This document shows positions 1-7,328 of a DNA stretch of 64,000 nucleotides, piece after piece. Within the stretch, counting starts at the first letter, position 1; each line of letters begins with the position of its first letter. The stretch is from a bacterium D16-50. Its GTDB lineage: Bacteria > Bacillota > Clostridia > Lachnospirales > Lachnospiraceae. The position numbers and the translations under genes were made by a program. The notes beneath the pieces were generated by a model. That model saw nothing but the letters and a program-made list of their open reading frames with translations, did not search any database and was not told where the DNA came from. The stretch is from contig RAZA01000001.1 of the NCBI GenBank assembly GCA_003612485.1, positions 1 through 64,000 on the forward strand. The letters are read 5' to 3'.

Positions 1-149
1 GCTTCTGGCTGCTGCGCTGCGCCCTGCTTTGGAATTTTCAGGTCTGCATTACTGTTTGTTTGTCAAGGTGCCGGTGCATCCCCAAGCCCTCCCGGACTCC
101 GGATGCTTGTTGCTTCATGTTGCTCACTGTCATCAGCGGCAACTTCATT

Positions 150-178
150 ATGCTATCACAGTTTCTTTTCTTTGTCAA
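150..178 (-). promoter_or_regulatory. Strong promoter reading off the left edge (second of two)
   Basis: On the minus strand TTGACA (173-178), a 17-base spacer and TAGCAT (150-155) form a near-consensus sigma-A promoter. It follows another strong promoter about 135 bases upstream. About 150 bases of leader run from here to the window edge without a good reading frame. Stacked strong promoters in front of a non-coding leader are typical of rRNA or other stable RNA operons in this group; the RNA gene itself would lie outside the window, so this is inference. Confidence 0.6.
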
Positions 179-284
179 CAGCTTTTTTTATTTTTTTCAA
201 TCTTTCTTGCAGTTATTCGATCTTTTCATTTCAAACCTGCTTCTGATTGATGTCTTTGCTGTTGCTTCCCTGACAGCGAAATTT

Positions 285-313
285 AGTATATCACTATGTA
301 TTCCCCTTGTCAA
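285..313 (-). promoter_or_regulatory. Strong promoter reading off the left edge (first of two)
   Basis: The minus strand shows TTGACA (308-313), a 17-base spacer and TATACT (285-290), five of six matches or better in both boxes. It lies downstream of the convergent-free end of the lipoprotein gene and points away from it. Together with the promoter at 150-178 it suggests a stable RNA operon starting left of the window. The stretch 1-393 holds no convincing gene; the open frames there lack ribosome sites and recognisable products. Confidence 0.65.
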
Positions 314-393
314 CAAGAAATTCCATTTTTTTACATTTTTTGTCAAAAGCTTCCTATTGCCCTCTATACGCTGTTTCCGTAAGCCAGAACCCT

Positions 394-1134
394 CTACAAC
401 AGCTGGAAATGATACACCTTCGATTCCTTCTTTACTCCCAGCTCAATGGAGGAGATATTCCCTTCCATGTCTGCGTCCACTTCTATAACCAACACCGCTT
501 CTTCAGATTCACCTGCCTGCAATGTGTCGCTGAAAGTAAATAAGTCGTTCAGCAATATCGTCGTCAAAGCTTTTCTGGTGTAATCCCCATTTACCGTAAT
601 GCGAAATGTGGTCTCGGGAAACTGAAGATCCACCTTCTGCTCCTGCCCCCCGGCATTTTCCAGCGAAAAACTCATGACCAATAGTTTTTTTCCCTCGGAA
701 GCACTAATGCCGAAATCTGCTCCGTCGCCCTCATCCGGATAAAAGTCATAGGTATCGTGTCCCAGAAAAGCGAGCGTCACTCCCTCCGGAAGCCCCAACA
801 CCTCTTCTATAGCATAATTGATCTCTTCACCGGAGCCGGCAGAGCCTTCTGTAGAGGGCTGATTCGCTATCGGCGTATCATCAACCGGATCCATTCCCTG
901 CGGTTTGTCCGGCTGCGCCTCCGGCGCCGCGTCTATATAAGAATACTTGGATAAATCTACCAGACGACTCCTGCGTCCCATATTGTATTTCATCATGGCC
1001 GCGGCCACATAATTCTTCATCACGTCCATCTGTCCGTCAGATACATCGGGAATCTGATTCTCCGCACAACCCGTCAGACTCAGACTCAGCAGACCGCCGG
1101 CCAGCCATATCCCTGCTTTTTTTCTCTTTCTCAT
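394..1134 (-). CDS. Predicted lipoprotein of unknown function
   Basis: A 246-residue protein beginning MRKRKKAG, followed by a hydrophobic stretch and the lipobox LTGC, so it should be processed by signal peptidase II and anchored outside the membrane. After a low-complexity linker rich in Pro, Ser and Gly (about residues 70-105) comes a compact beta-rich domain resembling extracellular domains that often follow lipoprotein linkers; no catalytic motif is evident. An in-frame ATG exists at 1152, but the ATG at 1134 has a GAAGG ribosome site five bases upstream and gives a normal signal peptide. It is the last gene of a leftward run behind hflX (gap 109 bases). Confidence 0.75.
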   Translation of the reverse strand: MRKRKKAGIWLAGGLLSLSLTGCAENQIPDVSDGQMDVMKNYVAAAMMKYNMGRRSRLVDLSKYSYIDAAPEAQPDKPQGMDPVDDTPIANQPSTEGSAGSGEEINYAIEEVLGLPEGVTLAFLGHDTYDFYPDEGDGADFGISASEGKKLLVMSFSLENAGGQEQKVDLQFPETTFRITVNGDYTRKALTTILLNDLFTFSDTLQAGESEEAVLVIEVDADMEGNISSIELGVKKESKVYHFQLL

Positions 1135-1243
1135 TATATCCTTCATCTCCATACCTCTTCCGCCCTTCCCAAAATGTCCATAGGCTTTCGGACGTCATCC
1201 AATATATTAAAATCATACACCATATTTATAGGACGCACAAGCC

Positions 1244-2548
1244 CTAAAATCTATCTGGGATTTTTTGATATTCCCGGTATTTTTCCGCATCTCCCTTATG
1301 GCAGCTCACCTTCAGGTAAATCCCCTCATTCCGGTACTCCTGCGCCAGCACAGTGGCATTCTCCATAAAATATGACGCAATATTGCCCTTGTCATAGGGA
1401 AGGAGCATTTCTGCTTCCACTTGATTCTGATAAACCTCGTCCGTTATCAGGCCCACCAGCTCCTCAAGTCCGCACCCTGACACAGCAGCCATGTGAATCT
1501 GTCCCTCACGCACTCTGGGCAGGCCCTCCATCCCACATTTATCCGCCTTGTTATATACCACGATCCGGGGAATATCTCCCGCCCCCAGCTCTTTTACTGT
1601 TTCGGCCGTGACCTCCATCTGCTGCCTATAATGCTCGTCGGAACAATCCACTACCTGAACCAGCAGATCCGCATACCGAACCTCATCAAGCGTGGACCGA
1701 AACGCTTGTATCAGACCATGGGGCAGCTTGTGGATAAATCCTACCGTATCCGACAAAAAGAAGGGTCTGTTTTCCTCAAGGCCTTCTCCCTGAGGCTGGA
1801 TGCACCTGACACTGGTATCCAGCGTCGCAAAGAGCATATCCTCCTCCAGAACCGTTTTTTCCTTATTGTCACCGTATCTGTCAACCATACGGTTCATGAT
1901 TGTGGATTTTCCCGCATTGGTATAGCCGATCAGCGCCACCTTAGGAATTCTTGACTGTGTGCGCTTCTTCCGCATGGTCTCTCTGGCCTGATTCAGATCC
2001 TCCAGCTCCTTTTTCAGCTCGCTGATCCGATGCTCTATCTTACGCCTATCCAGTTCCAGCTTCGTCTCGCCGGCTCCCCTATTGCTCATGCTGCCACCGG
2101 TTCCACCCTGTCGGCTCAGGTTCTCCCGCATGCCTACAAGCCTAGGAAGTATATATTGCAGTCTTGCTGCCTCCACCTGCAGCTTCGCCTCTTTTGACTT
2201 TGCTCTGATTGCAAAAATATCAAGTATCAGATTGGTTCTGTCCATGACCGGCAGCCCCAGTTCTTTTCCCAGATTCCGCATTTGAGACGGGGACAGGGTA
2301 TTGTCGAAAACCACCTCTTCCGCTCCGCATTGGACAGCAAAATCTCTGGCTTCCGCTACCTTCCCCGTACCGATATAGAACGCCTTGTTCACTTCCCCTG
2401 AGCGCTGGGTAATGATTCCCACAACCTCCTTGCAAGCCGCCTCCGCCAGACTTTTCAGCTCCTCCATGGAATGATCGAAGTCCGGTTCCGTCCCTAAATC
2501 CAGTCCCACCAGCAGCACCTTCGTGCTATTCTCATCTCCTGTTCGCAT
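1244..2548 (-). CDS. hflX: Ribosome-associated GTPase HflX
   Basis: HflX is a translation-factor-class GTPase that binds 50S subunits and splits stalled or hibernating ribosomes under stress. The 434-residue protein has the N-terminal HflX domain, the Gly-rich GGTGG...GAGETKLE linker, a coiled-coil segment, then the GTPase domain with G1 GYTNAGKST (about residue 208), G3 DTVGFI and G4 NKAD. The open frame extends upstream to 2695, but that part is inside the kinase gene and reads unlike the family; the ATG at 2548 has AGGAGG just upstream (a tight three-base gap) and gives the usual length. It follows the histidine kinase gene by 70 bases and precedes a lipoprotein gene. Confidence 0.95.
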   Translation of the reverse strand: MRTGDENSTKVLLVGLDLGTEPDFDHSMEELKSLAEAACKEVVGIITQRSGEVNKAFYIGTGKVAEARDFAVQCGAEEVVFDNTLSPSQMRNLGKELGLPVMDRTNLILDIFAIRAKSKEAKLQVEAARLQYILPRLVGMRENLSRQGGTGGSMSNRGAGETKLELDRRKIEHRISELKKELEDLNQARETMRKKRTQSRIPKVALIGYTNAGKSTIMNRMVDRYGDNKEKTVLEEDMLFATLDTSVRCIQPQGEGLEENRPFFLSDTVGFIHKLPHGLIQAFRSTLDEVRYADLLVQVVDCSDEHYRQQMEVTAETVKELGAGDIPRIVVYNKADKCGMEGLPRVREGQIHMAAVSGCGLEELVGLITDEVYQNQVEAEMLLPYDKGNIASYFMENATVLAQEYRNEGIYLKVSCHKGDAEKYREYQKIPDRF

Positions 2549-2618
2549 ATGCCTCCTATCTTGTCCCGCTGCGCAGCTGCTGTCTTCTGCTCCCGTACCG
2601 CGCCCCGGGCATATTTCC

Positions 2619-4097
2619 TCAGCTCTCTGTCTTCGATCTGGCATTCTCCAGCTTGATCCAGAACAGCACTCCGTTGGTATAGTTCTCCACTCCATAATCC
2701 TGATTCATAGATTCCATGATTGCCTTGACGATAGACAATCCCACGCCGCTTCCCCCATACTCTCTGGTTCTCGCCTTGTCTACCTTGTAGAATTTCTCCC
2801 ACAAGTGGGGGATGGATTCCTCCGGGATGGGATCTCCCGTATTGAACACGCCTATCTTCACCTTGTCCTGACTCTCTTCAAAGGCCAAGACGATTTTCTT
2901 TTCCCCCCCGCAGTGATTCACCGCATTGGAAAAGTAATTCATGATCACTTCCTCTACTTTATACTCATCCCCCCAGACATAGATGGGCTCACGCTGGTCC
3001 ATCCGCACCTGTATCCCGTTCTGCTTTGTAAGGATCCCTGCCGACTGAATATGATTCTCAACCAACGCCACGATGTCGAAGCGCTCCATGTTCACCCTGT
3101 CATTGCCAAACTCCAGCTGATTCAGAGTCAGCAGCTTCTTCACCATGTTGTTCATCTTAGCCGCCTCGTCCATGATGACCTCGCAATAAAAGCTCCTGCT
3201 CTCAGGATCGTCATTGACACCCTCGGAAAGCCCCTCCGCATATCCCTGTATCAATGCGATAGGCGTCTTCAGCTCATGAGACACGTTGGACAGGAATTCC
3301 TTTCTCATCTCATCGATCTGTTCCTTCTTCTCGATGTCCTTCTGAAGCTCGTTGTTGGCGGTCTTCAGCTCCGATATGGATTTTTCCAGAGACTCCGACA
3401 GTATATTGATGTTCTTCCCCAGCAGATCGATCTCTCCTCTGGCGCCTCCCCCGTACTTTGCCTCAAAGTCAAGATGCACCATCTTTTCCGATATGCGGTT
3501 CAGCTCCAGAATGGGCGCCGTTATTCTTCCCAGAATCAGCCATATGATGATTCCTCCCGCCATAGTAGCCGCAATCCCCACATAGGCCAGAAACTGATTC
3601 GCGACCTTCACGCTCTCCCTGATGCTCTCCAGAGGAGTATGCATAATAAAGGATATACCGCTGCTCAGTCTTCCGTACATCTCCACATAGTCGTCCCCGT
3701 TTACTTGTACGGTCTGCACCACGAACTCCCTGCTCTCCTTGATCACCTCCCCGGAAAAGGAAATCAATCCGAAAAGATATCCGAACAAGCGATCCCGCAG
3801 TTCCCATCCTCCGTTGTAAGAAACATACTGGCCGTTGGAATTGGAATCCATCACATATACCGTAATATTATATATGCCGCAGATATCATTCAGTTCTTCC
3901 TCGAATTCCTTAGTGCCATAAGTCCCGCTGCTGGCAGCATTGCTGATAGTCTCATAGGCATCCATGATCACCTTGGTCTTGCTTCTGATATAGTATTCTT
4001 CCAAAAACACCGAATTGATAAACCAGCACAAAAGTATCGTTCCTGCCATCAGGCCGATAAAGATCAGTGCAAACTGTCTTCTGATAGAATGCTTCAT
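2619..4097 (-). CDS. Membrane sensor histidine kinase (HAMP/HisKA)
   Basis: A 492-residue two-component sensor. It has an N-terminal membrane segment (about 8-30), an extracytoplasmic sensor region, a second membrane segment (about 170-190), a HAMP linker, a HisKA dimerisation domain with the phospho-acceptor in SNVSHELKTP, and an ATPase domain with the N box (NYFSNAVNH) and the G box GSGVGLSIVK. The ATG at 4097 is chosen over 4127 because GGAGG lies six bases before it. It sits 43 bases after the response regulator gene and surely pairs with it. The signal is unknown. Confidence 0.93.
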   Translation of the reverse strand: MKHSIRRQFALIFIGLMAGTILLCWFINSVFLEEYYIRSKTKVIMDAYETISNAASSGTYGTKEFEEELNDICGIYNITVYVMDSNSNGQYVSYNGGWELRDRLFGYLFGLISFSGEVIKESREFVVQTVQVNGDDYVEMYGRLSSGISFIMHTPLESIRESVKVANQFLAYVGIAATMAGGIIIWLILGRITAPILELNRISEKMVHLDFEAKYGGGARGEIDLLGKNINILSESLEKSISELKTANNELQKDIEKKEQIDEMRKEFLSNVSHELKTPIALIQGYAEGLSEGVNDDPESRSFYCEVIMDEAAKMNNMVKKLLTLNQLEFGNDRVNMERFDIVALVENHIQSAGILTKQNGIQVRMDQREPIYVWGDEYKVEEVIMNYFSNAVNHCGGEKKIVLAFEESQDKVKIGVFNTGDPIPEESIPHLWEKFYKVDKARTREYGGSGVGLSIVKAIMESMNQDYGVENYTNGVLFWIKLENARSKTES

Positions 4098-4140
4098 TCC
4101 ACCTCCGGCATAAAATCTATGCCCCAAGGCACAAGCTTAG

Positions 4141-4821
4141 CTACTTTTCCTCTTCCAGCTTGTACCCCATGCCCCAGATCGTCTTGATCAGCTCGCCCTT
4201 CTCCCCCATCTTGCTGCGCAGCTTCTTCACATGGGTGTCGATGGTGCGGGCATCTCCAAAATAGTCATAATTCCACACATTGTTCAGTATCTTCTCTCTG
4301 GACAAGGCTATTCCTTTATTCTCCATGAAATATGCCAGCAGCTCGAACTCTTTATAGCTTAGCTCTACGCTCTGCCCGTCGATCATGACCTGATGCGCTG
4401 TCTTGTCCAGCTGAATTCCGCCGCAGCTCAAGGATTCTCCCCCTGCCGCCTGACTGGTCCGTCGGAGAATGGCCTCGATGCGGGCCACCAGAATTTTGGG
4501 ACTGAAAGGCTTCGTGATATACTCGTCCACCCCCAGCTGAAAGCCCTGCAGCTCATCCTGCTCGTCTGATCTTGCCGTCAGCATAATGATAGGCACTTTG
4601 GAATATTCTCTGATTTCCCTGCACACCTGCCAGCCGTCTCTCTTGGGCATCATCACGTCCAGCACAACTAGCGCGATATCTTTCTGAGCGAAAAAGATGT
4701 CCAACGCTTCCTCTCCGTCTCCTGCCTCCAGCACGTCATAGCCGCTTTTCGCCAGAAAATCACGAACCAATTTGCGCATCCTGCTTTCATCGTCAACCAC
4801 AAGTATCTTCAATCCGCTCAT
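4141..4821 (-). CDS. OmpR/PhoB-family response regulator
   Basis: A 226-residue DNA-binding response regulator. The receiver domain shows the acidic pair DDE near the start, the phospho-acceptor Asp in VVLDVMMPK (about residue 55), the Thr of MLTARS and the Lys of TKPF. The C-terminal winged helix ends with TIDTHVKKLRSKMGE and IWGMGYKLEE, typical of the OmpR/PhoB class. A GAAAGG ribosome site precedes the ATG. It lies directly before its cognate kinase gene, and 20 bases after the small membrane protein gene, so the three are probably one operon. Confidence 0.95.
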   Translation of the reverse strand: MSGLKILVVDDESRMRKLVRDFLAKSGYDVLEAGDGEEALDIFFAQKDIALVVLDVMMPKRDGWQVCREIREYSKVPIIMLTARSDEQDELQGFQLGVDEYITKPFSPKILVARIEAILRRTSQAAGGESLSCGGIQLDKTAHQVMIDGQSVELSYKEFELLAYFMENKGIALSREKILNNVWNYDYFGDARTIDTHVKKLRSKMGEKGELIKTIWGMGYKLEEEK

Positions 4822-4841
4822 TTCGTCTTACCTTTCGTCAA

Positions 4842-5408
4842 TCATGGTTGTATGCTAAGCTCCCTCTCCTTCTCCCGAACGGCCTTCTCCCGTTCCGTCA
4901 GCTCCTGCTCCCATGCAGCGTATTTGTTCGTGATGGAACGCTCATAATTGAGCATATTCGGATTCTCGCTCAGAAACGAGATGTAGAACATTGAAATAAT
5001 TGCCAGAACCAGCATCACGTTCAGTATGACCGATATAGTCAAGCTTGTCTTCTGTTTGTCCTTCTTCGCTGAAGGCTCCACTCTGGCATGGGCAGGATTC
5101 GTGCGCTCTCTCAGTTCTCCGCCGAAGGCGACATACAGCGGAATGTCCATGACTTCATCCGGTTCCATGTCCGGCTGACGCTTTAGAAATTCCTGCTGAC
5201 GTTTCAGGTACTGCAGCCCTACCGGTGTCTTGAAAACTCTTTCATGGATTGATTTCTCGTATACATAGCGTATACTCTCAGGAGAATTATAATCTATCCG
5301 CTCCTCCAAATATTCTATTTTTTGCTCCTCGGCTCTGGCAAGTTGGGCATCCTTCTCCGTAAAAAAGCGATATCCCCCAACCGACAAAGATTCCTTATCC
5401 ATTTCCAT
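4842..5408 (-). CDS. Single-span membrane protein of unknown function
   Basis: A 188-residue protein with a long, charged N-terminal cytoplasmic part rich in Glu, Arg and Gln, one membrane segment (about residues 123-145, VILNVMLVLAIISMFYISFL) and a short Glu/Arg-rich coiled-coil tail. I do not recognise a family. The ATG at 5408 is preferred to the upstream ATG at 5459 because GGGAGG lies six bases before it. Placed 20 bases ahead of the response regulator gene, it may be an accessory of that signalling system, but nothing in the sequence proves it. Confidence 0.6.
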   Translation of the reverse strand: MEMDKESLSVGGYRFFTEKDAQLARAEEQKIEYLEERIDYNSPESIRYVYEKSIHERVFKTPVGLQYLKRQQEFLKRQPDMEPDEVMDIPLYVAFGGELRERTNPAHARVEPSAKKDKQKTSLTISVILNVMLVLAIISMFYISFLSENPNMLNYERSITNKYAAWEQELTEREKAVREKERELSIQP

Positions 5409-5480
5409 CCGCAACCTCCCGCATCTCATGCATTGAAAAATGTCCGGCAAAGAATTCAATTGTTTTCAAGATGCCATTCA

Positions 5481-5522
5481 GCAAAGAAAGGAATGCTGAA
5501 AACACATTATTTTCAAGCATTC
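5481..5522 (-). terminator. Rho-independent terminator after the coiled-coil gene
   Basis: Minus strand: stem GGAATGCT...AGCATTCC (5490-5522, with an inner A/T pairing) followed by TTTCTTTGC. It ends the coiled-coil gene and insulates the signalling operon downstream. Confidence 0.8.
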
Positions 5523-5570
5523 CCTCCTGCATTTTCCAACCTTGTCTCTGCTGAATATGTAGAGTTCAGT

Positions 5571-6020
5571 TTACATTGCCATCAGCTTTCCATAGTGCAT
5601 ATTTAGATAAATATCCTGAATCTCTTGCCTATCCTTTACATCATTTGAAAGCTTTATGCATTCATTCAGTTTCCTCGATAAATCGAGGTGTGCTTCCGCG
5701 ACACGCTGAATATTGACACGGATTTCGTTTTCCATCAGCGTCTCCATTTTCATTACTCTGAACTTCACATCCTGAAGCTCAGTTTTCATCCCTTGTACAT
5801 CGTCCTTCACTTCCTGAAGCTCGGTTTTTACTGCCTGTACGTCCGCCTTCACTTCCTGAAGCTCGGTTTTTACTGTCTGTACGTCCGCCTTCACTTCCTG
5901 AAGCTCGTCCTTTATCTCTCGTATCTCTTTTTTCGTTTCTTGAATTTCATCTTTTATCGGCTGTATTTTTGTGTCAAGCAACTGGCTCATCATTTGTAAA
6001 TCTTCTTGCGTCAAAGCCAC
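5571..6020 (-). CDS. Coiled-coil protein with 14-residue repeats
   Basis: A 149-residue, almost wholly helical protein. Residues about 20-85 are four to five copies of a 14-residue unit of the form ELQEVKADVQTVKT, i.e. two heptads, predicting a long coiled coil; the tail is a shorter helical segment. I know no function; similar short proteins occur scattered in Lachnospiraceae genomes. The start is a GTG at 6020 with GGGAG nine bases upstream. It lies directly downstream of the tmRNA gene on the same strand and is followed by a strong terminator. The repeats are near-identical at DNA level, so the length may vary between strains. Confidence 0.6.
   Translation of the reverse strand: MALTQEDLQMMSQLLDTKIQPIKDEIQETKKEIREIKDELQEVKADVQTVKTELQEVKADVQAVKTELQEVKDDVQGMKTELQDVKFRVMKMETLMENEIRVNIQRVAEAHLDLSRKLNECIKLSNDVKDRQEIQDIYLNMHYGKLMAM
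5769..5936 (-). repeat. 42-base tandem repeat inside a coiled-coil gene
   Basis: Four consecutive 42-base units begin at 5769, 5811, 5853 and 5895. The middle two differ by a single base, while the outer ones have drifted. Each unit encodes 14 residues, exactly two heptads, so gain or loss of a unit keeps both frame and coiled-coil register. Confidence 0.85.
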
Positions 6021-6040
6021 TTCATCACGCTCCCTTCAGA

Positions 6041-6091
6041 TGGCTACAAAATGAAACACATGAGAGCCGAACCCAAAAGTCCGACTCTCAT
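6041..6091 (-). terminator. ssrA: Probable terminator of the tmRNA gene
   Basis: Just after the 3' end of tmRNA the minus strand forms a stem ATGAGAG...CTCTCAT extended inward by a near-match (6060-6091), followed by a T-rich stretch (GTGTTTCATTTTG). The T run is interrupted, so some read-through into the coiled-coil gene is possible. Confidence 0.6.
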
Positions 6092-6105
6092 CGGTTGCCG
6101 GGTAG

Positions 6106-6479
6106 TGGAGTAGAGGGGAGTCGAACCCCTGTCCAAAAGCCCATTCCCTGTCCTTCTACTATCATAGTCCGTTATCTCGGCCCGAAGGCCCTTTCCCTCC
6201 TGCGGCAGGAAACGAACAACCTGCCGAATTCAGTAGCTTCATAATACGCCCGCATGCGCAAAGCTTAACATACGTCGTTTCCCACATAGTCGATGCCCGG
6301 ATTCCGGAGTGTGGGTGCTCCGGAGCGGACAAGCCGCCTTAGGCGGCGTCACTTACAGCCGATTAAGCTGCAAGTGCGTACTGATAATTATCTTCAGCGT
6401 TTAGTTTAATTTGCGTTTAACGTATCGCAACGGATAGCTTCTCCAGCTGCAAGACCCCTGTCGAAACCTTGACTACCCC
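6106..6479 (-). ncRNA. ssrA: Transfer-messenger RNA (tmRNA)
   Basis: tmRNA rescues ribosomes stalled on broken mRNA and tags the peptide for proteolysis. The 5' end GGGGTAG (6473-6479) pairs with CTACTCC at the 3' end (6107-6113, one G-T wobble), followed by discriminator A. The 5' part has the diagnostic GGTTTCGACAGGGG, and the 3' T arm reads AGGGG-TTCGACT-CCCCT. CCA is not encoded (CTA follows). The tag frame is at 6363-6398. The partner gene smpB is directly upstream on the same strand, and a strong promoter lies at 6553-6581, implying a short leader removed by processing. Confidence 0.95.
6363..6398 (-). other. ssrA: tmRNA proteolysis tag frame
   Basis: Within tmRNA the resume codon GCT is preceded by AACTAAAC, and the frame reads AEDNYQYALAA then TAA. 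The C-terminal ALAA is the usual degron recognised by ClpXP-type proteases. The tag is longer than the common EDNxALAA forms by the inserted Q-Y. Confidence 0.88.
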
Positions 6480-6552
6480 TTATTCGACTAGTAACAGCTC
6501 TCTTACCGGCTTGTCGGCTCCAAAACCTTTTCGCCGCCAGCCCTTATTATCC

Positions 6553-6581
6553 AGTATATTCACTTCCTGAATAAATGTCAA
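6553..6581 (-). promoter_or_regulatory. ssrA: Promoter of the tmRNA gene
   Basis: Minus strand TTGACA (6576-6581), 17-base spacer, TATACT (6553-6558). Transcription would start about 65 bases upstream of the mature tmRNA 5' end, so a precursor leader is expected to be cut off. Confidence 0.8.
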
Positions 6582-6650
6582 CTGCCAGAAAACTTTCCTC
6601 ATGAAAAATTTACACTTTATTTCTTATTTCGTCATATGTCTTCCTATCCC

Positions 6651-7121
6651 TTAAACATTTCTGACCTTGAACTCCCGTTCCAGCTCCCTTCGCTGATCCT
6701 TCTTGGCAATATCTTGTCTCTTGTCATATAGCTTCTTTCCTCTGGCCAGCCCCACCTCCACCTTAGCTCTGCCATCCTTGAAATAAACCTGCAGCGGAAC
6801 CAGCGTGAATCCCTTTTCCGCCACCTTGCCTGCCAGCTTATTGATTTCTGCTCTATGAAGAAGCAGCTTTTTCGCCCGCAGCGGATCCTTATTGAAAATA
6901 TTCCCTTTTTCATAAGGACTTATGTGCATTCCGTAGACAAACATTTCTCCGTTTTCAATACGGATAAAAGATTCCTTGATGCTGCATTTACCCATACGCA
7001 GGGATTTTACCTCCGTTCCATGGAGTACCACCCCCGCCTCGTAGGCTTCGTCTATGAAATAATCATGGTAAGCCTTTTTGTTGTTCGCCACCAGCTTCTG
7101 CGGCTCCTTTTTCGGTGCCAT
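6651..7121 (-). CDS. smpB: SsrA-binding protein SmpB
   Basis: A 156-residue OB-fold protein that binds the tRNA-like domain of tmRNA and brings it to stalled ribosomes. Family signatures are visible: the N-terminal [26 protein letters not shown], the central HISPYEKGN and KLLLH, and the basic C-terminal tail with [16 protein letters not shown] that enters the mRNA channel. The ATG at 7121 follows a GAGGGTAATG ribosome site. It lies between rnr upstream and ssrA downstream on the same strand, the classical trans-translation cluster of Firmicutes. Confidence 0.97.
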   Translation of the reverse strand: MAPKKEPQKLVANNKKAYHDYFIDEAYEAGVVLHGTEVKSLRMGKCSIKESFIRIENGEMFVYGMHISPYEKGNIFNKDPLRAKKLLLHRAEINKLAGKVAEKGFTLVPLQVYFKDGRAKVEVGLARGKKLYDKRQDIAKKDQRRELEREFKVRNV

Positions 7122-7140
7122 GACATTACCCTCCTATCCC

Positions 7141-7300
7141 GGATCCCATCTGCGGAATTTTATTCCTTCCACTCCGGTTCCCGCCTGCGGGATTTTATTC
7201 CTTCCACTCCGGTTCCCGCCGGCGGGATTTTATTCCTTCCATCCCGGTTCCCGCCGGCGGGATTTTATTCCTTCCATCCCAGCTCCCGCCGGCGGGATTG
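7141..7300. repeat. 35-base tandem repeat with palindromic core
   Basis: Between rnr and smpB about 4.6 units of 35 bases follow each other, with TTTTATTCC anchors at 7158, 7193, 7228 and 7263. Each unit carries a GC-rich core, in the later units the perfect 12-base palindrome CCCGCCGGCGGG, so the RNA of either strand could form a row of short hairpins. On the plus strand each core is followed by ATTTTATT. It is not a CRISPR array because units abut without spacers. Confidence 0.85.
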
Positions 7301-7328
7301 ATTGTTTTCTTCCGCTTCGGATCCATTT

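Noticed and set aside
2523..4187. 554-codon open frame on the plus strand
   Set aside because: It is antisense to the histidine kinase gene along its whole length, has no ribosome site and a His/Leu/Gln-rich composition typical of reverse-strand reading.
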